Shown here: in pieces, positions 40,507-48,192 of the stretch
Layout of the letters: each line of letters starts with the position of its first letter
How positions within the stretch are numbered: the stretch's first letter is position 1
Origin: Komagataeibacter melaceti
Lineage (GTDB): Bacteria; Pseudomonadota; Alphaproteobacteria; Acetobacterales; Acetobacteraceae
Direction: 5' to 3'
Assembly: GCF_003403295.1 (NCBI RefSeq)
Contig: NZ_QUWV01000063.1
Coordinates: forward strand, 1-56,549
Length of the DNA: 56,549 nt
Notes under the pieces: model-generated
Databases searched by the model: none
Told to the model about the DNA's origin: nothing
Seen by the model: the letters and a program-made list of their open reading frames with translations, nothing else
Program-made: the position numbers and the translations under genes

Positions 40507-40917
40507 TCAGCCCTGCTTCCAGGGCAGTTCGGAAGCCTGCCAGCCCGCCAGGCGGCCACGGCGGCCGGTGGCGTCTTCCGGCCCCTCGAATCCATCGGCC
40601 ACGTTGTACACATTGTGGTAACCGGCCTCATACGCCGCATGGGCGGCCGCCATGCTGCGCGCGCCGGAACGGCAGATGAAGTAGATGCGCGCCGTCTTGC
40701 CGATCCCCGCCTTTTCCAGCGTTGCGATGAAGTCGGGATTGACCAGCCCCACCGGGGGCAGTTGCCAGCTATCACACACCAGTTCCCTGCCCACGCCGGA
40801 CAGGTCGGGCACACCCACACCCTTCCATTCCATGGGCGTGCGCACGTCAACCAGATAGGTATCAGGGTCACCCTGCACGGCTTCCCATGTGGCGAGGGGT
40901 GAAATATCTTCAATCAT
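40507..40917 (-). CDS. Rhodanese-domain protein
   Basis: A 136-residue single-domain rhodanese with the active-site loop CRSGARS (Cys82) and the CH2A-like LVDVRTPMEW. Such proteins move sulfane sulfur or act in thiosulfate/sulfide metabolism. It is convergent (7-base gap) with the DUF2272 gene and divergent from cysteine synthase, with which it shares an intergenic region holding two inverted repeats; a link through sulfur metabolism is plausible. Confidence 0.88.
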   Translation of the reverse strand: MIEDISPLATWEAVQGDPDTYLVDVRTPMEWKGVGVPDLSGVGRELVCDSWQLPPVGLVNPDFIATLEKAGIGKTARIYFICRSGARSMAAAHAAYEAGYHNVYNVADGFEGPEDATGRRGRLAGWQASELPWKQG

Positions 40918-40972
40918 TACCGTTTTCCTTTCAGCGGCAAAACCTGTCCTGAGGGATATGCCAAGTCACCGC

Positions 40973-40993
40973 CATTCCTGATAGTAAGGAATG
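40973..40993. repeat. Operator-like inverted repeat between rhodanese and cysK
   Basis: CATTCCT-gatagta-AGGAATG, 7-base perfect arms, lies in the 151-base divergent promoter region. A second stem GCACGGC/GCCGTGC (41000-41006 with 41025-41031) is in the cysK leader. Confidence 0.45.
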
Positions 40994-41068
40994 AAATACG
41001 CACGGCATGGCCATGATGGCGCCCGCCGTGCCGCATCGTATTATCCAGACCAGTGAAGGTGCTGCCTT

Positions 41069-42091
41069 ATGGCCAAAAGTGCAAATCCCGTCTTGCCCCT
41101 CGCCCCCGACATGCCGGCCGCCATCGGCCATACGCCGCTGATCCGCCTGCGGCAGGCATCGGAAGCGACAGGATGCGATATCTACGGCAAGGCGGAATTC
41201 ATGAACCCCGGCGGTTCGGTCAAGGACCGCGCGGCGCTGGCCATCATCAACGATGCCGAGCGCCGCGGCACGCTCAGGCCCGGCGGCACGATCGTGGAAG
41301 GCACGGCGGGCAATACCGGCATCGGGCTGACGCTGGTGGCCAATGCGCGTGGCTACCGCTCGATCATTGTCATGCCGGAAACCCAGAGCCAGGAAAAGAT
41401 CGACTTCCTGCGCATGATCGGTGCGGACCTGCGCCTCGTGCCCGCCAAGCCGTTCCGTGATCCGGGCAACTATGTCCATGTCTCGCGCCGCCTGGCCGAG
41501 GAGACGGGCGGCGTCTGGGCCAACCAGTTCGACAACACCGCCAACCGCGAGGGGCACCGCCACACCACCGCCCCCGAGATATGGGAACAGACCGGCGGCC
41601 GGATTGACGCCTTCACCTGCTCATGCGGCACGGGCGGCACGCTGGCCGGGATCACGCTGGGGCTGGAAGACTGCGCGCGTGAGGCCGGGGTGGCGCGCCC
41701 GCGCATCGTACTGGCCGACCCGGAGGGATCGGGCTTGTATGGCTGGGTGAAGTCGGGCGACCTGTCCGTAAGCGGCTCATCCGTTACCGAGGGAATCGGC
41801 CAGTCGCGCGTGACCGGCAACCTTGAGGGGCTGCACTTCGATGATGCCGAGCGCATCCCCGATGCCGAAGCGCTGGAGCAGATCTACAAGCTCCTCATTC
41901 ACGAGGGGCTGTCGGTTGGCGGCTCGACGGGCATCAACATCGCGGCCGCCATCCGCGTGGCGCGCGCCATGGGACCGGGGCATCGTATCGTCACCATCCT
42001 GAGCGATGGCGGCGCGCGCTACCAGTCCAAGCTGTTCAACCCCACCTTCCTGCGCAGCAAGAACCTGCCGGTGCCGTCCTGGCTGGCCTGA
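41069..42091 (+). CDS. cysK: Cysteine synthase (O-acetylserine sulfhydrylase)
   Basis: A 340-residue fold-type II PLP enzyme making cysteine from O-acetylserine and sulfide. Lys52 in GGSVKDR binds PLP, TAGNTGIG is the substrate loop and SCGTGGTLAGI binds the phosphate. It belongs to the longer (about 340-residue) CysK-like group common in alphaproteobacteria. ATG 41069 gives the usual N-terminus. A divergent rhodanese gene upstream supports a sulfur context. Confidence 0.9.
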   Translation: MAKSANPVLPLAPDMPAAIGHTPLIRLRQASEATGCDIYGKAEFMNPGGSVKDRAALAIINDAERRGTLRPGGTIVEGTAGNTGIGLTLVANARGYRSIIVMPETQSQEKIDFLRMIGADLRLVPAKPFRDPGNYVHVSRRLAEETGGVWANQFDNTANREGHRHTTAPEIWEQTGGRIDAFTCSCGTGGTLAGITLGLEDCAREAGVARPRIVLADPEGSGLYGWVKSGDLSVSGSSVTEGIGQSRVTGNLEGLHFDDAERIPDAEALEQIYKLLIHEGLSVGGSTGINIAAAIRVARAMGPGHRIVTILSDGGARYQSKLFNPTFLRSKNLPVPSWLA

Positions 42092-42158
42092 ACGGCCGCG
42101 ATTGCAACGGAGTGAAACATCTGGTGCGGCAGCGGAGGTGGTGATGTAGAATAGCGGC

Positions 42159-42878
42159 ATGACCCCCCTGCCGCACATTCTGGTCATTGATGATGACCGT
42201 GAGATCCGTGACCTGCTGGCGCGCTTTCTCGAACGTAACGAACTGCGCGTCACCACCGCGCGTGACGGGCAGGAGGCCCGCCGCCGCTGGGCGGAGGGGC
42301 ATTACCAGCTCGTCATCCTCGATCTCATGCTGCCCGGTGAGAGCGGGCTGGACATCTCGCGCTGGCTGCGCACGCAGGCCAATGTGCCGATCGTGATGCT
42401 GACCGCCATGGGCGATGACACCGACCGGATCATCGGGCTGGAACTGGGGGCGGATGATTACGTCCCCAAACCCTTCAACCCGCGTGAACTGCTGGCGCGC
42501 ATCCGCGCCGTGCTGCGCCGCACCTCCGACACGCCGGACCCGCGCAGCGTGCCGGTGCTCCATACGCTGCGCTTTGCCGGGTGGTCGCTCGATACCGGCC
42601 GCCGCCGCCTGCTCAACCCCGATGATGTGGAAGTCCCGCTGACCGGGGGTGAGTACGACCTGCTGCATGCCCTGCTGGAACGCGCCAACCGCGTCATGAC
42701 GCGCGACATGCTGTTCGACCTGCTGCGCGGGCGGCAGGCAGGCCCGTTCGACCGGGCCATTGACGTGGCGATCAGCCGCCTGCGCCGCAAGCTGGAAGAT
42801 GACGGACGCAACGCGCAGCTCATAAAGACCGTGCGTGGGGGTGGTTATGTCCTCGCCGCGGAGGTCGAGCGTACCTGA
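42159..42878 (+). CDS. OmpR-family response regulator
   Basis: A 239-residue two-domain regulator. The receiver domain has the acidic pocket (VIDDDRE), phospho-acceptor Asp55 (LVILDLMLPG) and Lys in YVPKPFNP. The C-terminal winged helix ends in AIDVAISRLRRKLEDDG and KTVRGGGYVLA. It binds DNA when phosphorylated by the adjacent kinase, eight bases downstream. Target genes cannot be told. Confidence 0.95.
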   Translation: MTPLPHILVIDDDREIRDLLARFLERNELRVTTARDGQEARRRWAEGHYQLVILDLMLPGESGLDISRWLRTQANVPIVMLTAMGDDTDRIIGLELGADDYVPKPFNPRELLARIRAVLRRTSDTPDPRSVPVLHTLRFAGWSLDTGRRRLLNPDDVEVPLTGGEYDLLHALLERANRVMTRDMLFDLLRGRQAGPFDRAIDVAISRLRRKLEDDGRNAQLIKTVRGGGYVLAAEVERT

Positions 42879-42886
42879 CCGCGCGT

Positions 42887-44458
42887 ATGCCCCATATTCC
42901 ACAACAGTCCTTCCTGTCCCCGCCCGAGCCGGAAAAGCAGCCTGACGGCGGCCGGTGGCGGCGTTGGCGCAGGCGGCTGCTGCCACAGTCCCTTGCGGCG
43001 CGGACCACGCTGCTGCTGATCGGCGGGCTGGGGATCATCCAGATCATCGGCCTGACCATCCACGCCATGGACCGCTTCGACTTTGACCAGCGCATGATCA
43101 ATGCGCAGGCCCGCAGCAAGGTCTTCACCTATTATCGCGCCATTGTGGAAACCGCCCCCTCCGACCGGGCGAGGGAACTGGCGTCGCTCCATTTGCCCGA
43201 AGGGGTCAGCATCACCCTTACCCCCGGCCCGGAGCCGGACATGGTCAACGGTCTGGTCATGCCGCCCCCGCCGCACCACATGCACCGGCCGGGCGGCTGG
43301 ATGCCGCCCGATGACATGGGGCCGCCGCCCTTCGATCAGGGACATCACCACCACCCCTTCGGCCCTGATGGGCCTGGGGGACCGGGAGGGCCAGACGGAC
43401 CGGGCGAAGGCGACCCCGGCATGGGCCCGCTGCCGCAGTCGCTCCGCCCCGAACAGGTCATGATCTCGCCGGGCATGGGGCGCAGGCGCACCGTCGCCTT
43501 CCTGCTGCCTGACGAGCGGCGGTGGGTCACCATCCATTACGTAACGCCCCGCCCCAGCCTGTTCCGTTCGCCCACCTTCCCCATCGCGTTCCTGATCATG
43601 ACACTCACGGGCGGGCTGCTGATCCTGTGGGGGGTACGCAGGCTGATCGCGCCGGTCAGCACGCTGGCCGCCGCCGCCGAGGAACTGGGCCGCAACGTCA
43701 ACGCGCCCCCCATGCCCGAGGATGGGCCGCTGGAGGTGGCGCGCGCCGCCCATGCCTTCAACACCATGGCGCACCGCATCCGCCGCTATCTCATGGACCG
43801 CACGCTCATGCTGACCGCCATCGGCCATGACCTGCGCACCCCCATCACGCGGCTGAAGCTGCGGGCCGAATTCATTGAAGACGGGGAAATGCGGACCAAG
43901 ATGCTCGCTGACCTCGACGAGCTTGAGGCCATGGTGGCGGCAACGCTGGCCTTTGGTCGCGACGCGGCACAGCGCGAACCGATGGGTCAGGTCAACCTGA
44001 CCGCCCTGCTCCAGACCATTGCGGATGAAGCGGCCGAGACATACCCCGAATCCGCGGACCGGATCACCTTCATTCATGCCGAGACACCCGACACCCATAT
44101 CCGCACCCGGCCCGTCGCACTCAAGCGCGCGCTGAACAACCTGGTGACGAACGCCATAAAATATGGCGGTGGCGTGCGGATTACACTGAACCCGCCCCAT
44201 CACGGCACCGGCGGGGATCAGGGGGAGGATGTGATCACCCTCCTGATCGAGGATGACGGCCCCGGCCTGCCAGCCGAGGATCTGGAGCGGATGTTCGACC
44301 CCTTTGTCCGCGCCGAGCAGAGCCGCAACCGTGAAACCGGGGGCACCGGGCTGGGACTGTCCATTTCGCGCAACATCATATGGGGGCTGGGCGGGGATAT
44401 CCGGCTGACCAACCGGCAGCCGCACGGTCTGCGCGTGACCGTTACCCTGATCTGTTAG
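42887..44458 (+). CDS. Sensor histidine kinase with His/Pro/Gly/Met-rich periplasmic loop
   Basis: A 523-residue kinase. Transmembrane helix 1 is at about 39-60 and helix 2 at about 230-250; the periplasmic part between them contains an unusual segment (about 125-180) with HHMH, WMPPDDM, a run of four His (153-156) and many Gly/Pro/Asp. HAMP, H-box (phospho-His314 in IGHDLRTPITR), N-box NNLVTNAIKYG, and G-boxes DDGPGLP and GTGLGLSIS follow, giving an EnvZ-like kinase. The loop is rich in metal ligands, so it may sense a metal or pH; this is inference. Paired with the preceding regulator. Confidence 0.93.
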   Translation: MPHIPQQSFLSPPEPEKQPDGGRWRRWRRRLLPQSLAARTTLLLIGGLGIIQIIGLTIHAMDRFDFDQRMINAQARSKVFTYYRAIVETAPSDRARELASLHLPEGVSITLTPGPEPDMVNGLVMPPPPHHMHRPGGWMPPDDMGPPPFDQGHHHHPFGPDGPGGPGGPDGPGEGDPGMGPLPQSLRPEQVMISPGMGRRRTVAFLLPDERRWVTIHYVTPRPSLFRSPTFPIAFLIMTLTGGLLILWGVRRLIAPVSTLAAAAEELGRNVNAPPMPEDGPLEVARAAHAFNTMAHRIRRYLMDRTLMLTAIGHDLRTPITRLKLRAEFIEDGEMRTKMLADLDELEAMVAATLAFGRDAAQREPMGQVNLTALLQTIADEAAETYPESADRITFIHAETPDTHIRTRPVALKRALNNLVTNAIKYGGGVRITLNPPHHGTGGDQGEDVITLLIEDDGPGLPAEDLERMFDPFVRAEQSRNRETGGTGLGLSISRNIIWGLGGDIRLTNRQPHGLRVTVTLIC

Positions 44459-44656
44459 GGAGACAACGCCACCGGGGCCGGGAGGGATCGGCCACGGCAG
44501 GAAAAACGCAAGTGAAGGCAGGGTAGTGCAGAACAGCAGGGATGCAGGAGATGTCCGTCATCAGTTCCTGACCGAGGGGGGCCTGTTCTGTATTTTCTTC
44601 ATGAAATCAGATGATCGAAGCTGTCGTTCAGATACGGGTTTTATGAAATTGGTCGA

Positions 44657-45208
44657 TCAGGTCGGCAGTAGTGATTTCAGGCGGAGGTGGGTGTCGTCAA
44701 TCTGATCCTGCCGGATCATCTCCTTCACCTTCGCGATGGAGAAGGAAGGGGCCTTTGTCTTGGCATGCGAACGTGTCTCGTTATCGTCCTCGATGAAGGC
44801 CTGTGTTTCCGGGTCGAGATAGCCATAGGCACACAGAAATTTGTTACGCACATCGGCCATGACGGCAACGACATGATAGCGCCGCCTGCCCACCCAGTAT
44901 TCGGCCACCGAGTCCTGATCGACACCGGGATAGTTGAACGTCACGCCACGGGAATGGAGGTAATCAAAAATACTTCCCATGAGGACATTCATGAGTTTCT
45001 GTTTTCTTGGATTGAATTCAAACGCGTAATAAAAATAATCCCGATAGACCTTCTGCTCCTGCGGGAGAGCCTTGGGATTGATCAGGCCAAGGAGGCTCTG
45101 CATTTTCGTGGGCTTGGGTTTTACCTTAACCGGCCGGTCCCGGAAGATAATTGTCCCACGATGATTGTAAAAAATCGGAATAATAATGTGTTGTGGATCA
45201 TCATTCAT
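44657..45208 (-). CDS. Hypothetical protein with consensus ribosome-binding site
   Basis: A 183-residue protein of no family I recognise. It is rich in aromatic and charged residues (YRDYFYYAFEFNPRKQ, YWVGRRRYHVVAVMADVRNK) and looks soluble. Base composition is clearly more AT than the neighbours, especially near the start. ATG 45208 is preceded by a perfect AGGAGGTGA four bases upstream, which decides the start; the open frame continues 78 codons further without one. It stands alone in the middle of two gene-poor stretches, suggesting acquired DNA. Confidence 0.65.
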   Translation of the reverse strand: MNDDPQHIIIPIFYNHRGTIIFRDRPVKVKPKPTKMQSLLGLINPKALPQEQKVYRDYFYYAFEFNPRKQKLMNVLMGSIFDYLHSRGVTFNYPGVDQDSVAEYWVGRRRYHVVAVMADVRNKFLCAYGYLDPETQAFIEDDNETRSHAKTKAPSFSIAKVKEMIRQDQIDDTHLRLKSLLPT

Positions 45209-45517
45209 GAAATCACCTCCTGAGAAGTGCATTATCAGACCTCTCATACACCGGGCAATGGCCTGATAACGGGCCTCTCCATCAAGATACGTCATGGCTG
45301 GACCGGCCTTCCGGCCGTCATTTCCACCATGCCCGGACAGGGGATGGAGAGGCCGCGCGCATGCCGCCTGAGATTCGGGTACGAAATAAATAATGCCATA
45401 TTCGTCATGCACGCGGAGCCATTGCGCTTCTGGCCCGTTCATATCCCGTCAGGAACCCGGACCCACGGGTTCCAATAACCTCTTGCCCCGGACTGGGGAC
45501 GCTGGCATTGCCCGATA
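45209..45517. other. Gene-poor intergenic region with a hairpin
   Basis: 309 bases. The frame of the 44657 gene stays open through most of it but has no ribosome-binding site. GGAACCC-ggacccac-GGGTTCC (45452-45458 with 45467-45473) is a perfect 7-base-arm hairpin 45 bases before the YqaA gene. Nothing else is recognised. Confidence 0.4.
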
Positions 45518-46096
45518 ATGCTTAACCGCCTGTACGCCCGCATCATTGCGCTGGCCGCCAGCCCGCATGCCGCCATCTGGCTGGCAGTCATCTCCTTTGC
45601 CGAGGCCAGCTTCTTCCCGCTGCCGCCCGACATCATGCTGGTGCCCATGGTGCTGGCCCGGCGCGAACATGCGTTCCGGCTGGCGGCCATCTGCACAGTG
45701 GCAAGCGTGTGCGGGGCCGTGTTGGGGTGGACCATCGGCGCGTTCCTGCTGGATTATGCCGCCATACCCATCGCGCGCTTCTATCATGCCGAAAACACAT
45801 TGCATGCCCTGCAGGACCGTTTCCGTGAATGGGGGGTGTGGATCGTGCTGTTCAAGGGGCTGACCCCCATCCCGTTCAAATTCGTCACCATCGCCAGCGG
45901 GGCCGCGCATTTTGCGCTTCTGCCCTTCCTGCTGGCCTGCGCGGTAACACGCGGGGCGCGGTTTTTCCTGCTTGCGGCCCTGCTGCGCCGCTTTGGCGCG
46001 CCCATACAGGGCTTTATCGAACACAGGCTGCCGCTGGTCGCGCTCATGTTCGCGGTGGCGCTGCTGGGGGGCGTGGTGGCGCTGAAATATATCTGA
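45518..46096 (+). CDS. YqaA-family (VTT/DedA-like) membrane protein
   Basis: A 192-residue inner-membrane protein with four or more helices. FAEASFFPLPPDIMLVPM and KGLTPIPFKFVTIASGAAHF are the VTT/SNARE-associated (DedA-superfamily) motifs, and the RGARFFLLAALLRRFG segment is typical of YqaA proteins. DedA relatives act as lipid scramblases or flippases and support membrane potential. ATG 45518 gives standard length. Confidence 0.88.
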   Translation: MLNRLYARIIALAASPHAAIWLAVISFAEASFFPLPPDIMLVPMVLARREHAFRLAAICTVASVCGAVLGWTIGAFLLDYAAIPIARFYHAENTLHALQDRFREWGVWIVLFKGLTPIPFKFVTIASGAAHFALLPFLLACAVTRGARFFLLAALLRRFGAPIQGFIEHRLPLVALMFAVALLGGVVALKYI

Positions 46097-46239
46097 GCGC
46101 CATCAACAGGGCTTGCCTGCCCCGGTGGCAGTGTTCGGCCCCGGCAGGCCGTGATAGGGTCCGTGCATCGTCATTCATCCCGCCCGGGCCGGTAACGCGC
46201 GCCGTGCGGGCATCCATCCACTCGTGGGGAGCATAGTTC

Positions 46240-47226
46240 ATGCCGCAGCAGGTTGCTGTCATTACCGGAGCGGGCGCGGGGATCGGCCGCGCCACAGCGC
46301 GCACGCTGGCGCGTGCGGGGTGCGATGTCGCCCTGATCGGCCGTAACCGCGACCGGCTGGGTGACGCGGCGGCCGAACTGCGTGAACTCAACATCCGCAC
46401 CCATATCGCCTACGCCGACGTGGCTGATGCGGCGGCCGTCGAACAGGCTGCCGAGGAGATCGAGGAACAGCTCGGCCCCATTACCCTGTGGATCAACTGC
46501 GCGGGGGCAAGTGTTACCGGGCAGGTCGCGGCCCTTGACCCCGCCGAAATCCGACGCGCGACGGAAGTAACCTATCTGGGCACCGTCAACGGCACGCGCG
46601 CGGCGCTGAACCGCATGCGGCGGCGCGGGCATGGCACCATCGTCAACCTCGACCGGCTGGCAAGCCAGCGTCCGCCGCCGCTCCAGGCAGTGGAAAACGG
46701 GGCACGCGCCGCCATCCGCGCCTTTTCTGAAAGCCTGCGCCCCGAAATCCTGCATGATGGGGACCGCATCCATATCGCGCTGGTCCACCTGCCCGCCATC
46801 AACACACCGCATTTTTCATGGACGCGGAATCATACCGGCAAGCACCTCAAGCCGATGGGGCCGGTCTATGAACCCGAAATCGCGGCCGAGGCCATCTGCC
46901 GCGCAGCCTTCGGGCGAGAGCGTGACATCTGGGTCGGGCTGTCAGGCATGCGCAACTGGCTTCTGGCCACCTTCCTGCCCGGCCTGTCGGACCGCTGGCT
47001 GGCGGGCAAGGGCTATGCCAGACAGATGGAAAAAACCCCGGTTACGGGCGATGAACCCGATGACCTGTTTGAAACCGTGCCGGGTGCCTACGCCGCCCAT
47101 GGCCGTTTTGACATGGTGACCCGCAAGGGCATGCCGCCGCTGCTGACCAGCCGCCACGCGCAGTTCGCCACGGTGGCGGGCGTGCTGGGGATGCTGCTGT
47201 TCGCGCTGCGCCGCAGGCGGGGCTGA
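46240..47226 (+). CDS. SDR-fold protein lacking the Ser-Tyr-Lys catalytic residues
   Basis: A 328-residue member of the short-chain dehydrogenase family with an intact dinucleotide motif (TGAGAGIGRA) and WINCAGAS. At the positions of the catalytic residues it reads NLDRLASQRPPPLQAVENGARAAIRAF, where active relatives have Ser, then YxxxK; here Tyr is replaced by Glu and Lys by Arg. The C-terminus adds about 90 residues and a last hydrophobic helix (ATVAGVLGMLLFALRRRRG) that may anchor it. It may bind NAD(P) or a lipid without catalysis. ATG 46240 is clear. Confidence 0.85.
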   Translation: MPQQVAVITGAGAGIGRATARTLARAGCDVALIGRNRDRLGDAAAELRELNIRTHIAYADVADAAAVEQAAEEIEEQLGPITLWINCAGASVTGQVAALDPAEIRRATEVTYLGTVNGTRAALNRMRRRGHGTIVNLDRLASQRPPPLQAVENGARAAIRAFSESLRPEILHDGDRIHIALVHLPAINTPHFSWTRNHTGKHLKPMGPVYEPEIAAEAICRAAFGRERDIWVGLSGMRNWLLATFLPGLSDRWLAGKGYARQMEKTPVTGDEPDDLFETVPGAYAAHGRFDMVTRKGMPPLLTSRHAQFATVAGVLGMLLFALRRRRG

Positions 47227-47245
47227 AGGCCGGTTTCCCTGATGT

Positions 47246-47270
47246 CCTGATGGCGCAAAGCGCCATCAGG
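47246..47270. terminator. Convergent hairpin between the SDR gene and ispE
   Basis: CCTGATGGCGC-aaa-GCGCCATCAGG, an 11-base-pair perfect stem that includes the ispE stop codon. There is no T tract on either side. Confidence 0.55.
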
Positions 47271-48192
47271 CATGAAGCGGGGCGGCAGCCGAGGCCTGAC
47301 GCGCGCCGCCACGGTACAGGTCGCCCGCCCATACCCACCATTTACCCTGCCTGACAGCCGCCTGCGCGGCCTGTGCGGCGGCGGGGCTATCAAACAGCGC
47401 GAAGCAGGTCGCGCCTGACCCGCTCATGCGCGCAAGGCGGCAACCCGGCGCATTGCGCAGGGCGGCCAGCACATCCGCTATTTCCGGGCAGATGGCGCAG
47501 GCCGCTGCCTCCAGGTCATTGGTCTGGGCCGAAAGGTCACGCACCATGTCGGCCAGCGTATCCCACCGGGCAGGCAGGTCCGCGCGCGGCGTGAAGACGG
47601 GGCTGCGGGCCCTAAACACCTGCGGGGTCGAGACACTCTGCCCGCAATTGACCAGCATCATCCCGCATGGCGGCAGGCCGGGCGCATCGGACAGTTCCTC
47701 GCCAATGCCTTCCATCCGGGCGGCACGCTGCGCCACGCAGACCGGAACATCCGCCCCCAGGCGGGTCGCAAGCGCCATGAACCGGTCATGCGGGATGGAC
47801 AGGTTCCACACATCCATCAGCAGGCGTAGTGCCGCCGCCGCATCGGCCGAGCCACCGCCAATGCCCGACGCCACCGGCAGTTCCTTGCGCAGCACGATCC
47901 CGACATCTGGCAGCCGTGCCGCCGCATCAGCCCCCACATGCTCACGCAGCAGCCTGCCCGCGCGCACGATCAGGTTATCCGCCTGGTCATCCTGCAGGCC
48001 GGGGGCAAACGTACCCTCGATCCGCAGTTTCACCTCTCCCCCCAGCCCGGCATCCCGGGTCAGGCGCAGTTCATCCGCCGCACCGGCAAATACCGCAAGG
48101 CTGTCCAGCAGGTGATAGCCATCTTCCCGCCGCCCGGTGACATGCAGGTACAGGTTGATCTTTGCATGGGCCAGTTCGTGCAGGGAGGACAT
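47266..48192 (-). CDS. ispE: 4-diphosphocytidyl-2-C-methyl-D-erythritol kinase (IspE)
   Basis: A 308-residue GHMP kinase of the MEP isoprenoid pathway. AHAKINLYLHVTGRREDGYH is the N-terminal substrate motif, PVASGIGGGSADAAAALRLL the ATP-binding GHMP motif, and LARMSGSGATCFALF the C-terminal one. It feeds isoprenoid precursors used for hopanoids and quinones; dxs at the right end of the window is in the same pathway. Its ATG overlaps the TPR-gene stop (TGATG), so the two are probably co-translated. Confidence 0.95.
   Translation of the reverse strand: MSSLHELAHAKINLYLHVTGRREDGYHLLDSLAVFAGAADELRLTRDAGLGGEVKLRIEGTFAPGLQDDQADNLIVRAGRLLREHVGADAAARLPDVGIVLRKELPVASGIGGGSADAAAALRLLMDVWNLSIPHDRFMALATRLGADVPVCVAQRAARMEGIGEELSDAPGLPPCGMMLVNCGQSVSTPQVFRARSPVFTPRADLPARWDTLADMVRDLSAQTNDLEAAACAICPEIADVLAALRNAPGCRLARMSGSGATCFALFDSPAAAQAAQAAVRQGKWWVWAGDLYRGGARQASAAAPLHA

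Noticed and set aside
42845-44425. A 526-codon open frame antisense to the histidine kinase
   Set aside because: The plus strand has complete kinase boxes; the minus frame has none.
45209-45442. 78-codon upstream extension of the 44657 gene
   Set aside because: The perfect AGGAGGTGA directly before ATG 45208 fixes the start; the upstream ATG lacks one.
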